A DNA stretch of 64,000 nt. Source: UM-FILTER-40-17 sp032251335. Its GTDB lineage: Bacteria; Bacteroidota; Bacteroidia; Flavobacteriales; Flavobacteriaceae. Both the position numbers and the translations under genes were made by a program. This document shows, in pieces, positions 26,199 to 34,424 of this stretch (positions within the stretch are counted from its first letter, which is position 1; every line of letters begins with the position of its first letter). The DNA lies in NCBI GenBank assembly GCA_032251335.1, contig JAVVDW010000009.1, positions 1-64,000 of the forward strand, read 5' to 3'. The notes below the pieces were generated by a model, which saw only the letters and a program-made list of their open reading frames with translations, was not told the origin of the DNA and searched no databases.

Positions 26199-26984
26199 TT
26201 ATTTACCTTGAAACTGAGCCTTTCTCTTCTCTAAAAAAGCGGTTGTGCCCTCAGTAAAATCTGCCGTTTCAAAACAGGCACCAAAAAGCCTGATTTCTTC
26301 CTGAAAACCATTTTTTTCGATTTCAAATCCGGCATTGATGGCTTGAATGGCATATTTGATAGCAACCGGACTGTTCCCGGCAATTTTCTGAGCTAACTTT
26401 TCCGCAGTTCCCAAAAGATTTTCTTGGGTGACCACTTCATTTACCAAACCCAATCTAAATGCTTTGTCTGCCGAGATTGGCATAGCCGAACAAATCATCT
26501 CTAGGGCATGACCTTTGCCCACCAGTTGTGCCAAACGTTGCGTGCCGCCATAACCGGGAATCACACCTAAAGACACTTCAGGCAGTCCCATTTTGGCGTT
26601 TTCGGATGCAATGCGTATGTGTGCCGCCATGGCCAATTCCAACCCGCCGCCCAAAGCATAACCATTGATAGCGGCGATGACGGGCTTGTTAAAATTTTCG
26701 ATAAAATTCATGACTTCATCTTGCCCTTTTTGCGCAAGCTCACTCCCGTGGTGGGCGTCAAAGTTTGCGAATTCGGAAATATCTGCCCCGGCTACAAAAG
26801 CTTTGTCACCGCTTCCTGTAAGAATCACAGCACGGATGTCGCCATCGTTTTGCGCCAAAGTCAACGCACTTTGTAATTCTTTCAACGTTTCTCTGTTGAG
26901 CGCATTGAGCTTTTCGGGACGGTTGATGGTGATGGTTGCAGTAGATCCATGCGAACTGTATAGGATGTTCTGAAAGGTTTTCAT
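26199..26984 (-). CDS. Enoyl-CoA hydratase/isomerase (crotonase family)
   Basis: A 261-residue crotonase-fold enzyme from the ATG at 26984. The oxyanion segment AFVAGADISEF and GYALGGGLELAMA, and the two catalytic glutamates (Glu116 in GGGLE, Glu136 in LPEVSLG), are in place, so hydratase activity on trans-2-enoyl-CoA is likely. The sequence is closest in style to short-chain enoyl-CoA hydratases of butyrate or fatty-acid oxidation, but the substrate cannot be fixed. An ATG at 27002 gives six more residues (MNKYKQ) and is an alternative. It is downstream of the histidine kinase gene, 97 bp away. Confidence 0.93.
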   Translation of the reverse strand: MKTFQNILYSSHGSTATITINRPEKLNALNRETLKELQSALTLAQNDGDIRAVILTGSGDKAFVAGADISEFANFDAHHGSELAQKGQDEVMNFIENFNKPVIAAINGYALGGGLELAMAAHIRIASENAKMGLPEVSLGVIPGYGGTQRLAQLVGKGHALEMICSAMPISADKAFRLGLVNEVVTQENLLGTAEKLAQKIAGNSPVAIKYAIQAINAGFEIEKNGFQEEIRLFGACFETADFTEGTTAFLEKRKAQFQGK

Positions 26985-27081
26985 CTGTTTATATTTATTC
27001 AATTATTTCAACTACAATAATATCCAATTTGTACAACGTCTGATAAAAGAAACTGCTTTCTTTTGTGGAGATCAAATGTAT

Positions 27082-28533
27082 TTAATCTTTAGGAATCACC
27101 ACAGTAAAAACCGTTCCTTTTCCGGGTTTGGATACAAAACTGATTTTGCCTTTTTTGCTTTCCACGATATTTTTAACCATGGCCAAGCCCAAACCCATGC
27201 CGCTGCTTTTGGTGGTAAATTGGGGTTCAAAAACCTTGCTTTTATTAACTTCGTTGATGCCGACGCCGTTGTCCGATACCGTCAGTATGACTTCGTTGGC
27301 GTTTTGATCGAGCTGAACTAATATTTTTGGTGTAGTTCCCTCTGAAACGGCTTGAATGCCGTTTTTCACCAAATTGGTAACTATGCGTATCAGCTGTGTC
27401 CTGTCAAATTTTGCTGTTATTTTATCTGTTGACGGTTTGAAAAGAATGTATTGTTCATCGAAAATTTCCAATGCGAGTTTGACCACTTTCACCACGTTGA
27501 TGGTTTCATTTTTTTGGGCCGGCATATCGGAAAAATTGGAAAATGCCGATGCAATGGAGCTCATCGTATCTATTTGCTGAATCATACTTTTGCAAAAATC
27601 TGAAATTTTGCGTTTGGCATCCGGGTCGGACGGATCAAACCTGTGTTCCAAACTCTGTACAGAAAGCCTCATGGGCGTCAGTGGATTTTTAATTTCGTGT
27701 GCCACTTGTTTGGCCATTTCCCGCCAAGCATTTTCGCGTTCGCCCACCGCCAATTTTGCCGCACTTTCTTCCAATTTGTCCACCATACTGTTGTAGGCCG
27801 TTACCAAATTATAAATTTCGACGCCTGCTTGTTTAACCGTGATTTTCTGGTCGCGACCTCCCAGCCGAATCTTATACATTTTATCGCTCACAGACTTGAG
27901 CGATTTGGTGATATAACTCGAAATTAGATAGGACATTGCCACGGCGATAACCAGCATAAATAAATAGACCTGGCCGAGCCGCTTCAAAAATTCGTAGTGT
28001 TCTCTTTGTATAAAATCCTCTTCCTGCAAGTAAGGGATATTCAGAATTAACAAGGGCTTGAATTTGGCATCTGTTAAGTAGCTGTAAGAGGATTGAAAAA
28101 TCTGGTTGTTTTCAACTTTTTGGACAACATACCGCTTATCGGCTGCATTTTTGACACGCAACAATATACTGTCGATTACTTTTGTGACCAAAGTGTCGGT
28201 GGCAAATGATTCTTTTGATGTTTTTAGCAGATTGCCATTTAAGTCATACAGGTTGATTTGCAAATTGTGGATATTGGCAATTTCATAGATTTTATCTCTA
28301 AAAATGTAGGGGATGTTTTTGGGCACGACATCAAACGTAGTGGTTCTCAATACGTAATTGATGTGTTCGCGTATGGCGTCCTCTTTGCGCTCCAGACGGT
28401 CTCTGTGGTATTCTGCCACTTCCTCTCTGTACTGTAAAATGGTGACACCGGCTATCAGTCCAAAAGCAGCCAAGACCAATAAAATCATGGATACAAATAT
28501 GCGAAACCGAAGAGAAAATTTGTTGTAAATCAT
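27082..28533 (-). CDS. NtrY-like sensor histidine kinase
   Basis: A 483-residue kinase from the ATG at 28533. It has a first membrane segment (IFVSMILLVLAAFGLIAGV), a periplasmic region of about 140 residues, a second membrane segment (VYLFMLVIAVAMSYLI), a HAMP linker, and a kinase core. The phospho-acceptor is His279 in AHEIKNPLTPMRLS, a NtrY-like H-box; the N box (LVKNGIQAV), the G boxes (DNGVGI; GMGLGLAMVKNIV) complete the ATPase. No response regulator gene is adjacent, so the partner must be elsewhere. A longer frame from 28587 adds 18 residues without support. Confidence 0.92.
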   Translation of the reverse strand: MIYNKFSLRFRIFVSMILLVLAAFGLIAGVTILQYREEVAEYHRDRLERKEDAIREHINYVLRTTTFDVVPKNIPYIFRDKIYEIANIHNLQINLYDLNGNLLKTSKESFATDTLVTKVIDSILLRVKNAADKRYVVQKVENNQIFQSSYSYLTDAKFKPLLILNIPYLQEEDFIQREHYEFLKRLGQVYLFMLVIAVAMSYLISSYITKSLKSVSDKMYKIRLGGRDQKITVKQAGVEIYNLVTAYNSMVDKLEESAAKLAVGERENAWREMAKQVAHEIKNPLTPMRLSVQSLEHRFDPSDPDAKRKISDFCKSMIQQIDTMSSIASAFSNFSDMPAQKNETINVVKVVKLALEIFDEQYILFKPSTDKITAKFDRTQLIRIVTNLVKNGIQAVSEGTTPKILVQLDQNANEVILTVSDNGVGINEVNKSKVFEPQFTTKSSGMGLGLAMVKNIVESKKGKISFVSKPGKGTVFTVVIPKD

Positions 28534-28685
28534 AGATTGTGCACCAACGCATTCAAAAATACGCTTTTCGATGCGATTTTGAAACAAATGCTTACATCAA
28601 AAAGAATTCCAAAGTGCAGCATTCCGTGGGTTTTCTGTCTTTTAAATAAACGATCGGGGAACGCTTCGCTTTGGATATGTGAAAT

Positions 28686-28723
28686 AAAAAAAACCTCACC
28701 TGCTTTTGACTGCCAGTGAGGTT
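28686..28723 (-). terminator. Rho-independent terminator of the BNR-repeat gene
   Basis: On the minus strand an 8 bp stem (AACCTCAC with GTGAGGTT, 28692-28699 and 28716-28723) with a 16-base loop is followed by eight T, 20 bp after the stop of the gene at 28744. It also separates that unit from the histidine kinase gene. Confidence 0.8.
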
Positions 28724-28743
28724 ATAAAATCGTTCAAAAATGT

Positions 28744-31700
28744 TTAGTTTTCTATAAATAGATACTTTAAATTCAGCTTGTTAAACTCGCTGTTAAAAGC
28801 TGCCACATCACTATCAACCAACTGGTTGAAAGCAGATAATTGCTTGCGAATTTGTGTGGTCAGTTCATCTTTGACGGCGATGTCTTGTTCCGTTGGACCA
28901 AAATCGTCCAACCCAACCAGCGAGTTGAGGTGTGCCAATTTGTTGGTCAATCTGATGGGGAAGTTCAAAGGATCCTGCCCGCTTCTATTTTGGGTTTGAT
29001 ACAAAGCTTCTTCGACTTCCGAAAAGCCTTTTTTCATTTCTTTGGATTTCTCCATCAAAACTTTTACGGCTTCGTTGTCTTTGTATTGTTTTTCAAAGGC
29101 ATTTAACTGCTCTCTAATTTTTCTGATTTTCTTGATGGTCTTGTGCGCTTCGGTTACCGTGGCGTTCACTTCATTGATAAAATCGTATTGCTTTTGCATG
29201 TCTGCAACAGAGGCTTCCGAGTTGGGATCGGGCAAAATCTTAAAACTTTGTGTTTGCGAGAAATCGCCGGATTTAAGACGTACCTGATAATTACCCGGAA
29301 CGGCCTTGGCGCCGGTAAGTCGGGCCCACCAAAGAATCATCCCCTGAAAACTTTCGGCACCGTCTGAGACGGTGTTCCACACAAAAAGATTAGACCCTTT
29401 TTTGACGTCTAGTTTGTTGGATTTGGATTTATTGCTATACGTTTTGATGGTATCGCCTTGTGCATTGAGAAACTCCAGCTTGACTTCCTTCTCTGCGTCT
29501 GTAACATAAAAATAGGTCATGACTCCGTTTGGATGATTGGTACCTTCTGTAAGAGAGCCACTTCTAGAACCACCGCCCATTCGGTAGCTGTCTTTGGGTT
29601 GGAAAAGGAAGTTTTCTTTACCCGCAGCTTCTTTTAACTGATGAACCACAGACAGGTCGTCTATCATCCAAATAGACCGACCCTGTGTAGCCACAATCAG
29701 ATTGTTGTCGCGCACCAGCAAATCGGTGATGGGAACGATGGGTAGGTTGCGTTGAAAACTTTCCCAATTGGCACCATCGTCATAAGAAATATACATGCCA
29801 TTTTCTGTACCGGCATACAACAGCCCTTTTTGCTTGGGATCTTCTCGGACGACTCTTGTGAAGTGTTCTTTGGCAATACCATTGGTGATTAGAGTCCAGG
29901 TTTTTCCAAAATCTGTGGTTTTGTACAAATAAGGTTCGAAGTCGCCCAATTTGTATCTGGTGCCGGCTACATAGCAGGTGCCCGCATCAAAAACACTAGG
30001 TTCTACACTGTTTATCATCATCCACTCGGGCATATTTTTTGGCGTCACATTTTCCCAGTTTTTGCCACCGTCTTGCGTCAAATGAATCAATCCGTCGTCG
30101 CTGCCTACCCATATCAGTCCTTCTTTTAACGGGCTTTCATTGGCAGCAAAAATGGTAGCATAATATTCTACCCCTGTGTTGTCTTTGGTGATTGGCCCTC
30201 CGCTGACGCCTAGTTTTGTAGCATCGTTTCGGGTCAAATCCGGACTGATGGTTTCCCAAGAAGCACCTTCGGTGGTGGTTAGGTGTACGTGATTTGAAAA
30301 GGTGTAGAGTTTTTTAGGATTGTGTTTGCTAAAAATAATGGGGAAGTTCCACTGAAAACGGTATTTCATATCTTCAGCGCCGTGTCCCATCGGATTGTCT
30401 GGCCATACATTGATGCCACGGGTGGTTCCTTTCTCGTGGTTGACGCGTGTCAAAAAACCACCATAACTACCGCCGTAAACAATTTCGTCGTTGGTAGGAT
30501 CTACCGCTATGTGGGCAGATTCGCCACCGGCTGTTTCTTCCCAATTTTCTTCGTTGATACTTCTTCCTTCCGACCGATGTTCTATGCGAATGGTGCTGTT
30601 GTCTTGTTGCGCAGCATAGATGCGATAAGGAAAATGGTTATCGGTAGTCAGGCGATAGAACTGTGCTGTGGGTTGGTTGTGATACGTTGACCAATTTTCC
30701 CCACCATCATAACTAACTTGTGCGCCACCGTCATCGCCTATAATCATCCGTTTGGGATCTTCGGGAGCAATCCATAAATCGTGATGGTCGCCATGTGGTG
30801 CATTGCTGGACACAAAAGATTTGCCGCCATCGGTAGATTTGTGATAACTCACATTCAACACATANNNNNNNNNNTCGCCATGTGGTGCATTGCTGGACAC
30901 AAAAGATTTGCCGCCATCGGTAGATTTGTGATAACTCACATTCAACACATATACGGTGTTGACGTCTTTGGTATCAGCATAAACGCGCGTATAGTACCAA
31001 GCTCTTTGTCTGAGGCTGCGGTCTGAATTCACGTAAGACCATGTTTTTCCACCATCATCCGATCTGTACAATCCACCTTTGTCTTTGTTCTCTACTAAGG
31101 CCCAAACCCTTTCAGAATTGAGCGGTGAAACCGTGACACCTATGATGCCCAACAAATCTGTAGGAAAGCCTTCGTTTTTAGAAATCTCATTCCAGGTTTC
31201 GCCGCTATCTGTACTTTTCCACAAGGCAGAGCCGGGACCGCCACTGCTCAGGCTGTATGGCGTACGCCGTACGTTCCAAGTAGAAGCGTAGAGGATTCTG
31301 GAGTTGTTTGGGTCTATGATTAGATCAACCGCACCGGCATCTTCGTTGGCAAACAAAACTTTACGCCAATTGTTGCCGCCATCGGTGCTTTTATAAACGC
31401 CTCTGTCTGCCGTGGGTTTGTAGATATTTCCTAAAACGGCTGCATAGACAATATCGGCGTTTTTGGGATCTACTTTTATACGGGGAATATGTCTGGAGTT
31501 GAGCAAGCCAATAGATTTCCAAGTTTTTCCGGCATCTACAGATTTCCACATACCACTACCGGAGGATACATTCCCTCGCACTGTCTTTTCGCCACCACCT
31601 ACATAGATGACATTGTGGTCGCTAGGCGCAACGGAAACCGCACCAATGCTCCCTCCAAAATAACCGTCGGATATGTTTTTCCAAGTGTTGCCACCATCCT

Positions 31701-31947
31701 GGGTGCGCCATACTCCCCCGCCTGTTGCACCAAAATAAAATAGGTTGGGCTCGCCTTCCACGCCCGTTACGGCTGCTGACCGGCCTCCTCTAAATGGGCC
31801 GACAAGCCGGTATTCTAGGGCGTCATAAATAGATTTGTCATAAGTTGTGGCAGTAGTGTTTTTTTTGTTTCGCTGCGCCTGAAGATTTGGAACAGCCAGA
31901 AAAAAACAAAAAAGTAACAAGGATAAAAGTTTGGTTTGTTTGTTCAT
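28744..31947 (-). CDS. Sortilin/VPS10-like BNR-repeat exported protein (contains an assembly gap)
   Basis: A long exported protein (signal peptide ending NLQAQ) made of Asp-box BNR repeats forming one or two beta-propellers: TQDGGNTWKN, SVDAGKTWKS, STDGGNNWRK, STDSGETWNE, SDDGGKTWSY, SYDGGENWST, TQDGGKNWEN, TTDFGKTWTL and SYDDGANWES can all be seen. The last 200 residues are helical and charged. Proteins of this build are often listed as glycosyl hydrolase or sortilin-like, but no catalytic residues can be assigned, and the ligand is unknown. The sequence contains 10 N (30865-30874) between two identical 77 bp copies. Removing 87 bp (29 codons) restores a single VYVLNVSYHKSTDGGKSF, so the real protein is probably 1038 residues, not 1067. 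Confidence 0.85.
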   Translation of the reverse strand: MNKQTKLLSLLLFCFFLAVPNLQAQRNKKNTTATTYDKSIYDALEYRLVGPFRGGRSAAVTGVEGEPNLFYFGATGGGVWRTQDGGNTWKNISDGYFGGSIGAVSVAPSDHNVIYVGGGEKTVRGNVSSGSGMWKSVDAGKTWKSIGLLNSRHIPRIKVDPKNADIVYAAVLGNIYKPTADRGVYKSTDGGNNWRKVLFANEDAGAVDLIIDPNNSRILYASTWNVRRTPYSLSSGGPGSALWKSTDSGETWNEISKNEGFPTDLLGIIGVTVSPLNSERVWALVENKDKGGLYRSDDGGKTWSYVNSDRSLRQRAWYYTRVYADTKDVNTVYVLNVSYHKSTDGGKSFVSSNAPHGXXXXYVLNVSYHKSTDGGKSFVSSNAPHGDHHDLWIAPEDPKRMIIGDDGGAQVSYDGGENWSTYHNQPTAQFYRLTTDNHFPYRIYAAQQDNSTIRIEHRSEGRSINEENWEETAGGESAHIAVDPTNDEIVYGGSYGGFLTRVNHEKGTTRGINVWPDNPMGHGAEDMKYRFQWNFPIIFSKHNPKKLYTFSNHVHLTTTEGASWETISPDLTRNDATKLGVSGGPITKDNTGVEYYATIFAANESPLKEGLIWVGSDDGLIHLTQDGGKNWENVTPKNMPEWMMINSVEPSVFDAGTCYVAGTRYKLGDFEPYLYKTTDFGKTWTLITNGIAKEHFTRVVREDPKQKGLLYAGTENGMYISYDDGANWESFQRNLPIVPITDLLVRDNNLIVATQGRSIWMIDDLSVVHQLKEAAGKENFLFQPKDSYRMGGGSRSGSLTEGTNHPNGVMTYFYVTDAEKEVKLEFLNAQGDTIKTYSNKSKSNKLDVKKGSNLFVWNTVSDGAESFQGMILWWARLTGAKAVPGNYQVRLKSGDFSQTQSFKILPDPNSEASVADMQKQYDFINEVNATVTEAHKTIKKIRKIREQLNAFEKQYKDNEAVKVLMEKSKEMKKGFSEVEEALYQTQNRSGQDPLNFPIRLTNKLAHLNSLVGLDDFGPTEQDIAVKDELTTQIRKQLSAFNQLVDSDVAAFNSEFNKLNLKYLFIEN
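30788..30951. other. Assembly gap with duplicated 77 bp flanks
   Basis: Ten N at 30865-30874 are flanked by exactly the same 77 bp (30788-30864 and 30875-30951). Such an exact flank length around N is what remains when a scaffolder joins two contigs that actually overlap by one k-mer (k=77). It is very unlikely to be a biological repeat. The coding frame survives because 77+10 is a multiple of three. Confidence 0.92.
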
Positions 31948-32120
31948 TTTGAAAAAAATTGAGTTAAGTTTAAAGTTGGTTTATAGATTTAAAAATGATA
32001 TTGTTACAAAACAATTTGATTTGTTATTTAAAAGTTAATAAAATTAGGAAAAAACTCAAATTTAAGCGGTCTGTTTAGATAAATTTAACTTGACTTTATA
32101 AAGCGGTACCAAAAACATAA

Positions 32121-32207
32121 GACAAACTCATCGAGCAATACGAAGCCCGGCTGCGGGAAAAAGATACGGAGTTGTAAATGTTGAAAAGCAAAGTTAAAGA
32201 AGGGTGA
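32121..32207 (+). pseudogene. Decayed C-terminal tail of a helix-turn-helix regulator (remnant)
   Basis: Frame from 32121 reads DKLIEQYEARLREKDTEL, then a stop, then MLKSKVKEG and a stop at 32205. I recall this coiled-coil tail (KDKLIExYExxLxEKDxxIxxLKSKL) from the C-termini of Bacteroidota XRE-type regulators, but no DNA-binding domain remains upstream. The rest of 31948-32120 is AT-rich and shows nothing I can support. The remnant sits just before the toxin-antitoxin module and suggests this spot has hosted mobile or accessory genes. Confidence 0.45.
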
Positions 32208-32223
32208 TTGCTTACGAAATCTA

Positions 32224-32254
32224 TTGAAAACAGACAAATAGTTTTTTATCTTTG
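32224..32254 (+). promoter_or_regulatory. Promoter of the toxin-antitoxin module
   Basis: TTG (32224-32226), 20 bp spacing and TATCTTTG (32247-32254) match the Bacteroidota promoter pattern. The box is 13 bp upstream of the ATG at 32268. The promoter is intact although the first gene behind it is frameshifted. Confidence 0.6.
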
Positions 32255-32267
32255 TAAAAACAAGTGA

Positions 32268-32517
32268 ATGGGACTTCCAGAATTAAAACATAAAATTCAA
32301 CTTCAATTGGAGCAGGCTGACGAATGCCTGTTACGGATTGTTTCTTCAGTTTTTGACAGCTACCTCAATGGATGTTGTTGCATATGATGCGCAAGGCTAT
32401 CAGTTATCTCTTGATGCGTACACCCAAAGAATCGAACAGGTGATTGAAGATGTCAAACAAAACCGAATAATCTCGCAGGATGATTTGGCCATAAAAATGA
32501 AAAACCAATTAACATGA
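32268..32517 (+). pseudogene. Frameshifted antitoxin-like gene (first gene of the TA module)
   Basis: The ATG at 32268 opens MGLPELKHKIQLQLEQADEC...RIVSSVFDSYLN and then stops at 32385-32387. In the +1 frame, from 32368 to 32517, the sequence continues as DVVAYDAQGYQLSLDAYTQRI...KQNRIISQDDLAIKMKNQLT. Dropping one G from the GG at 32370-32371 joins both halves into an 82-residue protein that resembles Bacteroidota proteins found just upstream of RelE/ParE toxins. The second half alone could be made from an internal ATG at 32368. This is either a real one-base frameshift or a base-call error; the sequence alone cannot decide. The ATG of the next gene overlaps the stop (ATGA). Confidence 0.7.
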
Positions 32518-32723
32518 GCACATTAGAAATCAAGCAAGCCCTACACGAACTAATAGATACCGGAGATGATAAGTTTGTAAAAATGTTCTACGAAATGGCA
32601 AAAGCCTATACGGTACAATTGCGAAAAGATAAAATGATCGCAGAAGGTGAAGCCGATATAAAAGCCGGAAGAATCCACAGCCAGCAAAACATCAAAGATT
32701 TTATAAGCAATTGGAAAGCGTAA
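32514..32723 (+). CDS. Antitoxin-like small protein of the RelE/ParE module
   Basis: A 69-residue, mostly helical, charged protein (MSTLEIKQALHELIDTGDDK...MIAEGEADIKAGRIHSQQNI). It overlaps the upstream gene by ATGA and the downstream toxin by 13 bp, the tight packing expected of an antitoxin. The C-terminal pattern EGEADIKAGRIHSQQNIKDFISNWKA is similar in kind to the toxin-binding tail of antitoxins without a separate DNA-binding domain. The exact family is not one I can name; the assignment rests on context and size. Confidence 0.7.
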   Translation: MSTLEIKQALHELIDTGDDKFVKMFYEMAKAYTVQLRKDKMIAEGEADIKAGRIHSQQNIKDFISNWKA

Positions 32724-33034
32724 TCAAACCCGTTTTTTGGACTGGCCGCGCAAAAAAGGACTTGGATAAAATTATACGGTTTAATGCGAAGTTATATGGT
32801 TTAAAAAAGGTGATAGAAATTGCATACCACATCCAAAAAAGCACGGAGATATTAGAAATCCCAAATAACAATTTCATGGAAATTGGCGCAGTTGACGGGG
32901 ATTTCGCGCACCTAAAATATGAATATCGCAAATTGATATCGCATCATTGTAAAATAACCTATAGAGCGGGAAAAACAAAAATTTTCATCGTAAGGGTTTT
33001 TGACACAAGGCAGCACCCAAATAAAAACAAATGA
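32711..33034 (+). CDS. RelE/ParE-family toxin
   Basis: A 107-residue protein of the RelE/ParE fold: VFWTGRAKKDLDKIIRF (first helix and strand), LEIPNNNFMEIG (strand) and FIVRVFDTRQHPNK (last strand with the R and H typical of the branch). The fold is used both by mRNA interferases and gyrase poisons; the target cannot be told. It starts at a TTG (32711) inside the upstream antitoxin gene; no ATG is available in frame before residue 60. The gene ends the module 21 bp before the convergent MATE gene. Confidence 0.82.
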   Translation: MESVIKPVFWTGRAKKDLDKIIRFNAKLYGLKKVIEIAYHIQKSTEILEIPNNNFMEIGAVDGDFAHLKYEYRKLISHHCKITYRAGKTKIFIVRVFDTRQHPNKNK

Positions 33035-33055
33035 TTTGCCCGCTCAAATTATGGT

Positions 33056-34414
33056 TTAAATCTCAAGGCTTTTTTCAGACAAATTCAACCTAATCTCCCT
33101 TTGCAAAAAATAGCCTGTAACCAGCGTTGACAGCACATCGGCTGCGAAAAAGGAAATCCACACCGCCTGTTCGCCGTAAAATTTTGGCAATATCAACACC
33201 AACGGGATAAAGAAAAACCCCTGCCGGCTGAGTGTCAAGAGCAGCGCAGGCAACGATTTTCCTACTGCCTGAAAGTAGGCTGCGCCAATCAGTTGAATGG
33301 CAATAATTGGTGTGGCCGCAAACACCCATCGAATGGCTTGAGGCGCTTGTTGAACGACCGCCAAATCAGAGGTAAAAACGCGGGCTATTTCGTACGGAAA
33401 AACCATCAAAAGCACAAAAACAAAAAAGGCCAAGGCCGAGGCAAACCAAATTGCTTTTTGGATGGATTCGCGTACACGTATAAATTTTTCTGCGCCAAAA
33501 TTAAACCCGGCAATGGGCAAAAAACCTTGGGTAACACCCAACACCGGAAACAAAGCAAACATCAACAATCGTCCTACTATGGCATAGACCGCTACCGAAG
33601 ATGCACCGCCCAAATTAAAAAGTATATTATTGACAATTAAATAGGTAATACTCACCACTGCTTGCCTCGATAGCGTCACGAATCCCAAGGCGGCGATCTC
33701 GGACACAATTTTTACATCCAGCCAAAGATGTTTCAGCTGTATTTTGAGTTCCGAGTTTTTAGACAGAAAAAACCATAAAATAAAAGAAAAACAAAACACA
33801 TACGAAATACTCGTTGCCCAGGCCGCGCCAGTCATGCCGTAACCCAAAACATTGATAAAAAGATAATCCATCAGCAGATTGGCCACTGAGGGAATAATCA
33901 TGGCTATCATGGAATATTTGGGCTTTCCCTCTGCTCGGATGACCGTGTTGCCCATCATGCACAGCGCCAAAAAAGGCACGCCGTAGAGAACGATTTCGTA
34001 ATATATTTTGGCCGGTTCGTAGATGGCTCCTCTACCTCCAAAACTCGGGATAAGTGTTTCTATAAAAAATAACCCAAACACGACAAGCAAAATACTGAGT
34101 GAAAGGGTTAGCATAATTTGGTTGCCAAACGTTCTGCGAGCTTTTTCGCGATCGTTGGCGCCCAAAGCACGGGAGATTACCGACGAACCGCCTATGCCGA
34201 TAGACATCCCCAAGGCAGCGATAAAAAACGAAACCGGCAATACCACATTGATGGCCGCTATGGCAACCGAACCAATCCAGTTCCCGACAAAAATCGTATC
34301 AATCAACACGTTGAGTGACATGACCAAAATACCAATAGAAGCAGGGACAGATTGTTTAATGAGCAGTTTACCGATAGAGTCTGTTCCTAAAAAAGAGGCG
34401 CGGTTTGCCTTCAT
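33056..34414 (-). CDS. MATE-family multidrug/Na+ antiporter
   Basis: A 452-residue membrane protein with 12 hydrophobic segments in two similar halves, characteristic of the MATE/NorM family, which exports drugs and metabolites against Na+ or H+. The first half begins LLIKQSVPASIGILVMSLNVLIDTIFVGNWIG, and the second contains SRQAVVSITYLIVNN and GVTQGFLPIAGFNFGA. The substrate cannot be assigned. It is 10 bp after hemH (in transcription order) and probably in one unit with it, with no functional link evident. Confidence 0.9.
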   Translation of the reverse strand: MKANRASFLGTDSIGKLLIKQSVPASIGILVMSLNVLIDTIFVGNWIGSVAIAAINVVLPVSFFIAALGMSIGIGGSSVISRALGANDREKARRTFGNQIMLTLSLSILLVVFGLFFIETLIPSFGGRGAIYEPAKIYYEIVLYGVPFLALCMMGNTVIRAEGKPKYSMIAMIIPSVANLLMDYLFINVLGYGMTGAAWATSISYVFCFSFILWFFLSKNSELKIQLKHLWLDVKIVSEIAALGFVTLSRQAVVSITYLIVNNILFNLGGASSVAVYAIVGRLLMFALFPVLGVTQGFLPIAGFNFGAEKFIRVRESIQKAIWFASALAFFVFVLLMVFPYEIARVFTSDLAVVQQAPQAIRWVFAATPIIAIQLIGAAYFQAVGKSLPALLLTLSRQGFFFIPLVLILPKFYGEQAVWISFFAADVLSTLVTGYFLQREIRLNLSEKSLEI

Positions 34415-34424
34415 GCGCTTCGGT

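Noticed and set aside
30788..30951. 77 bp direct repeat as a biological duplication
   Set aside because: Exact copies around an N gap are better explained by assembly.
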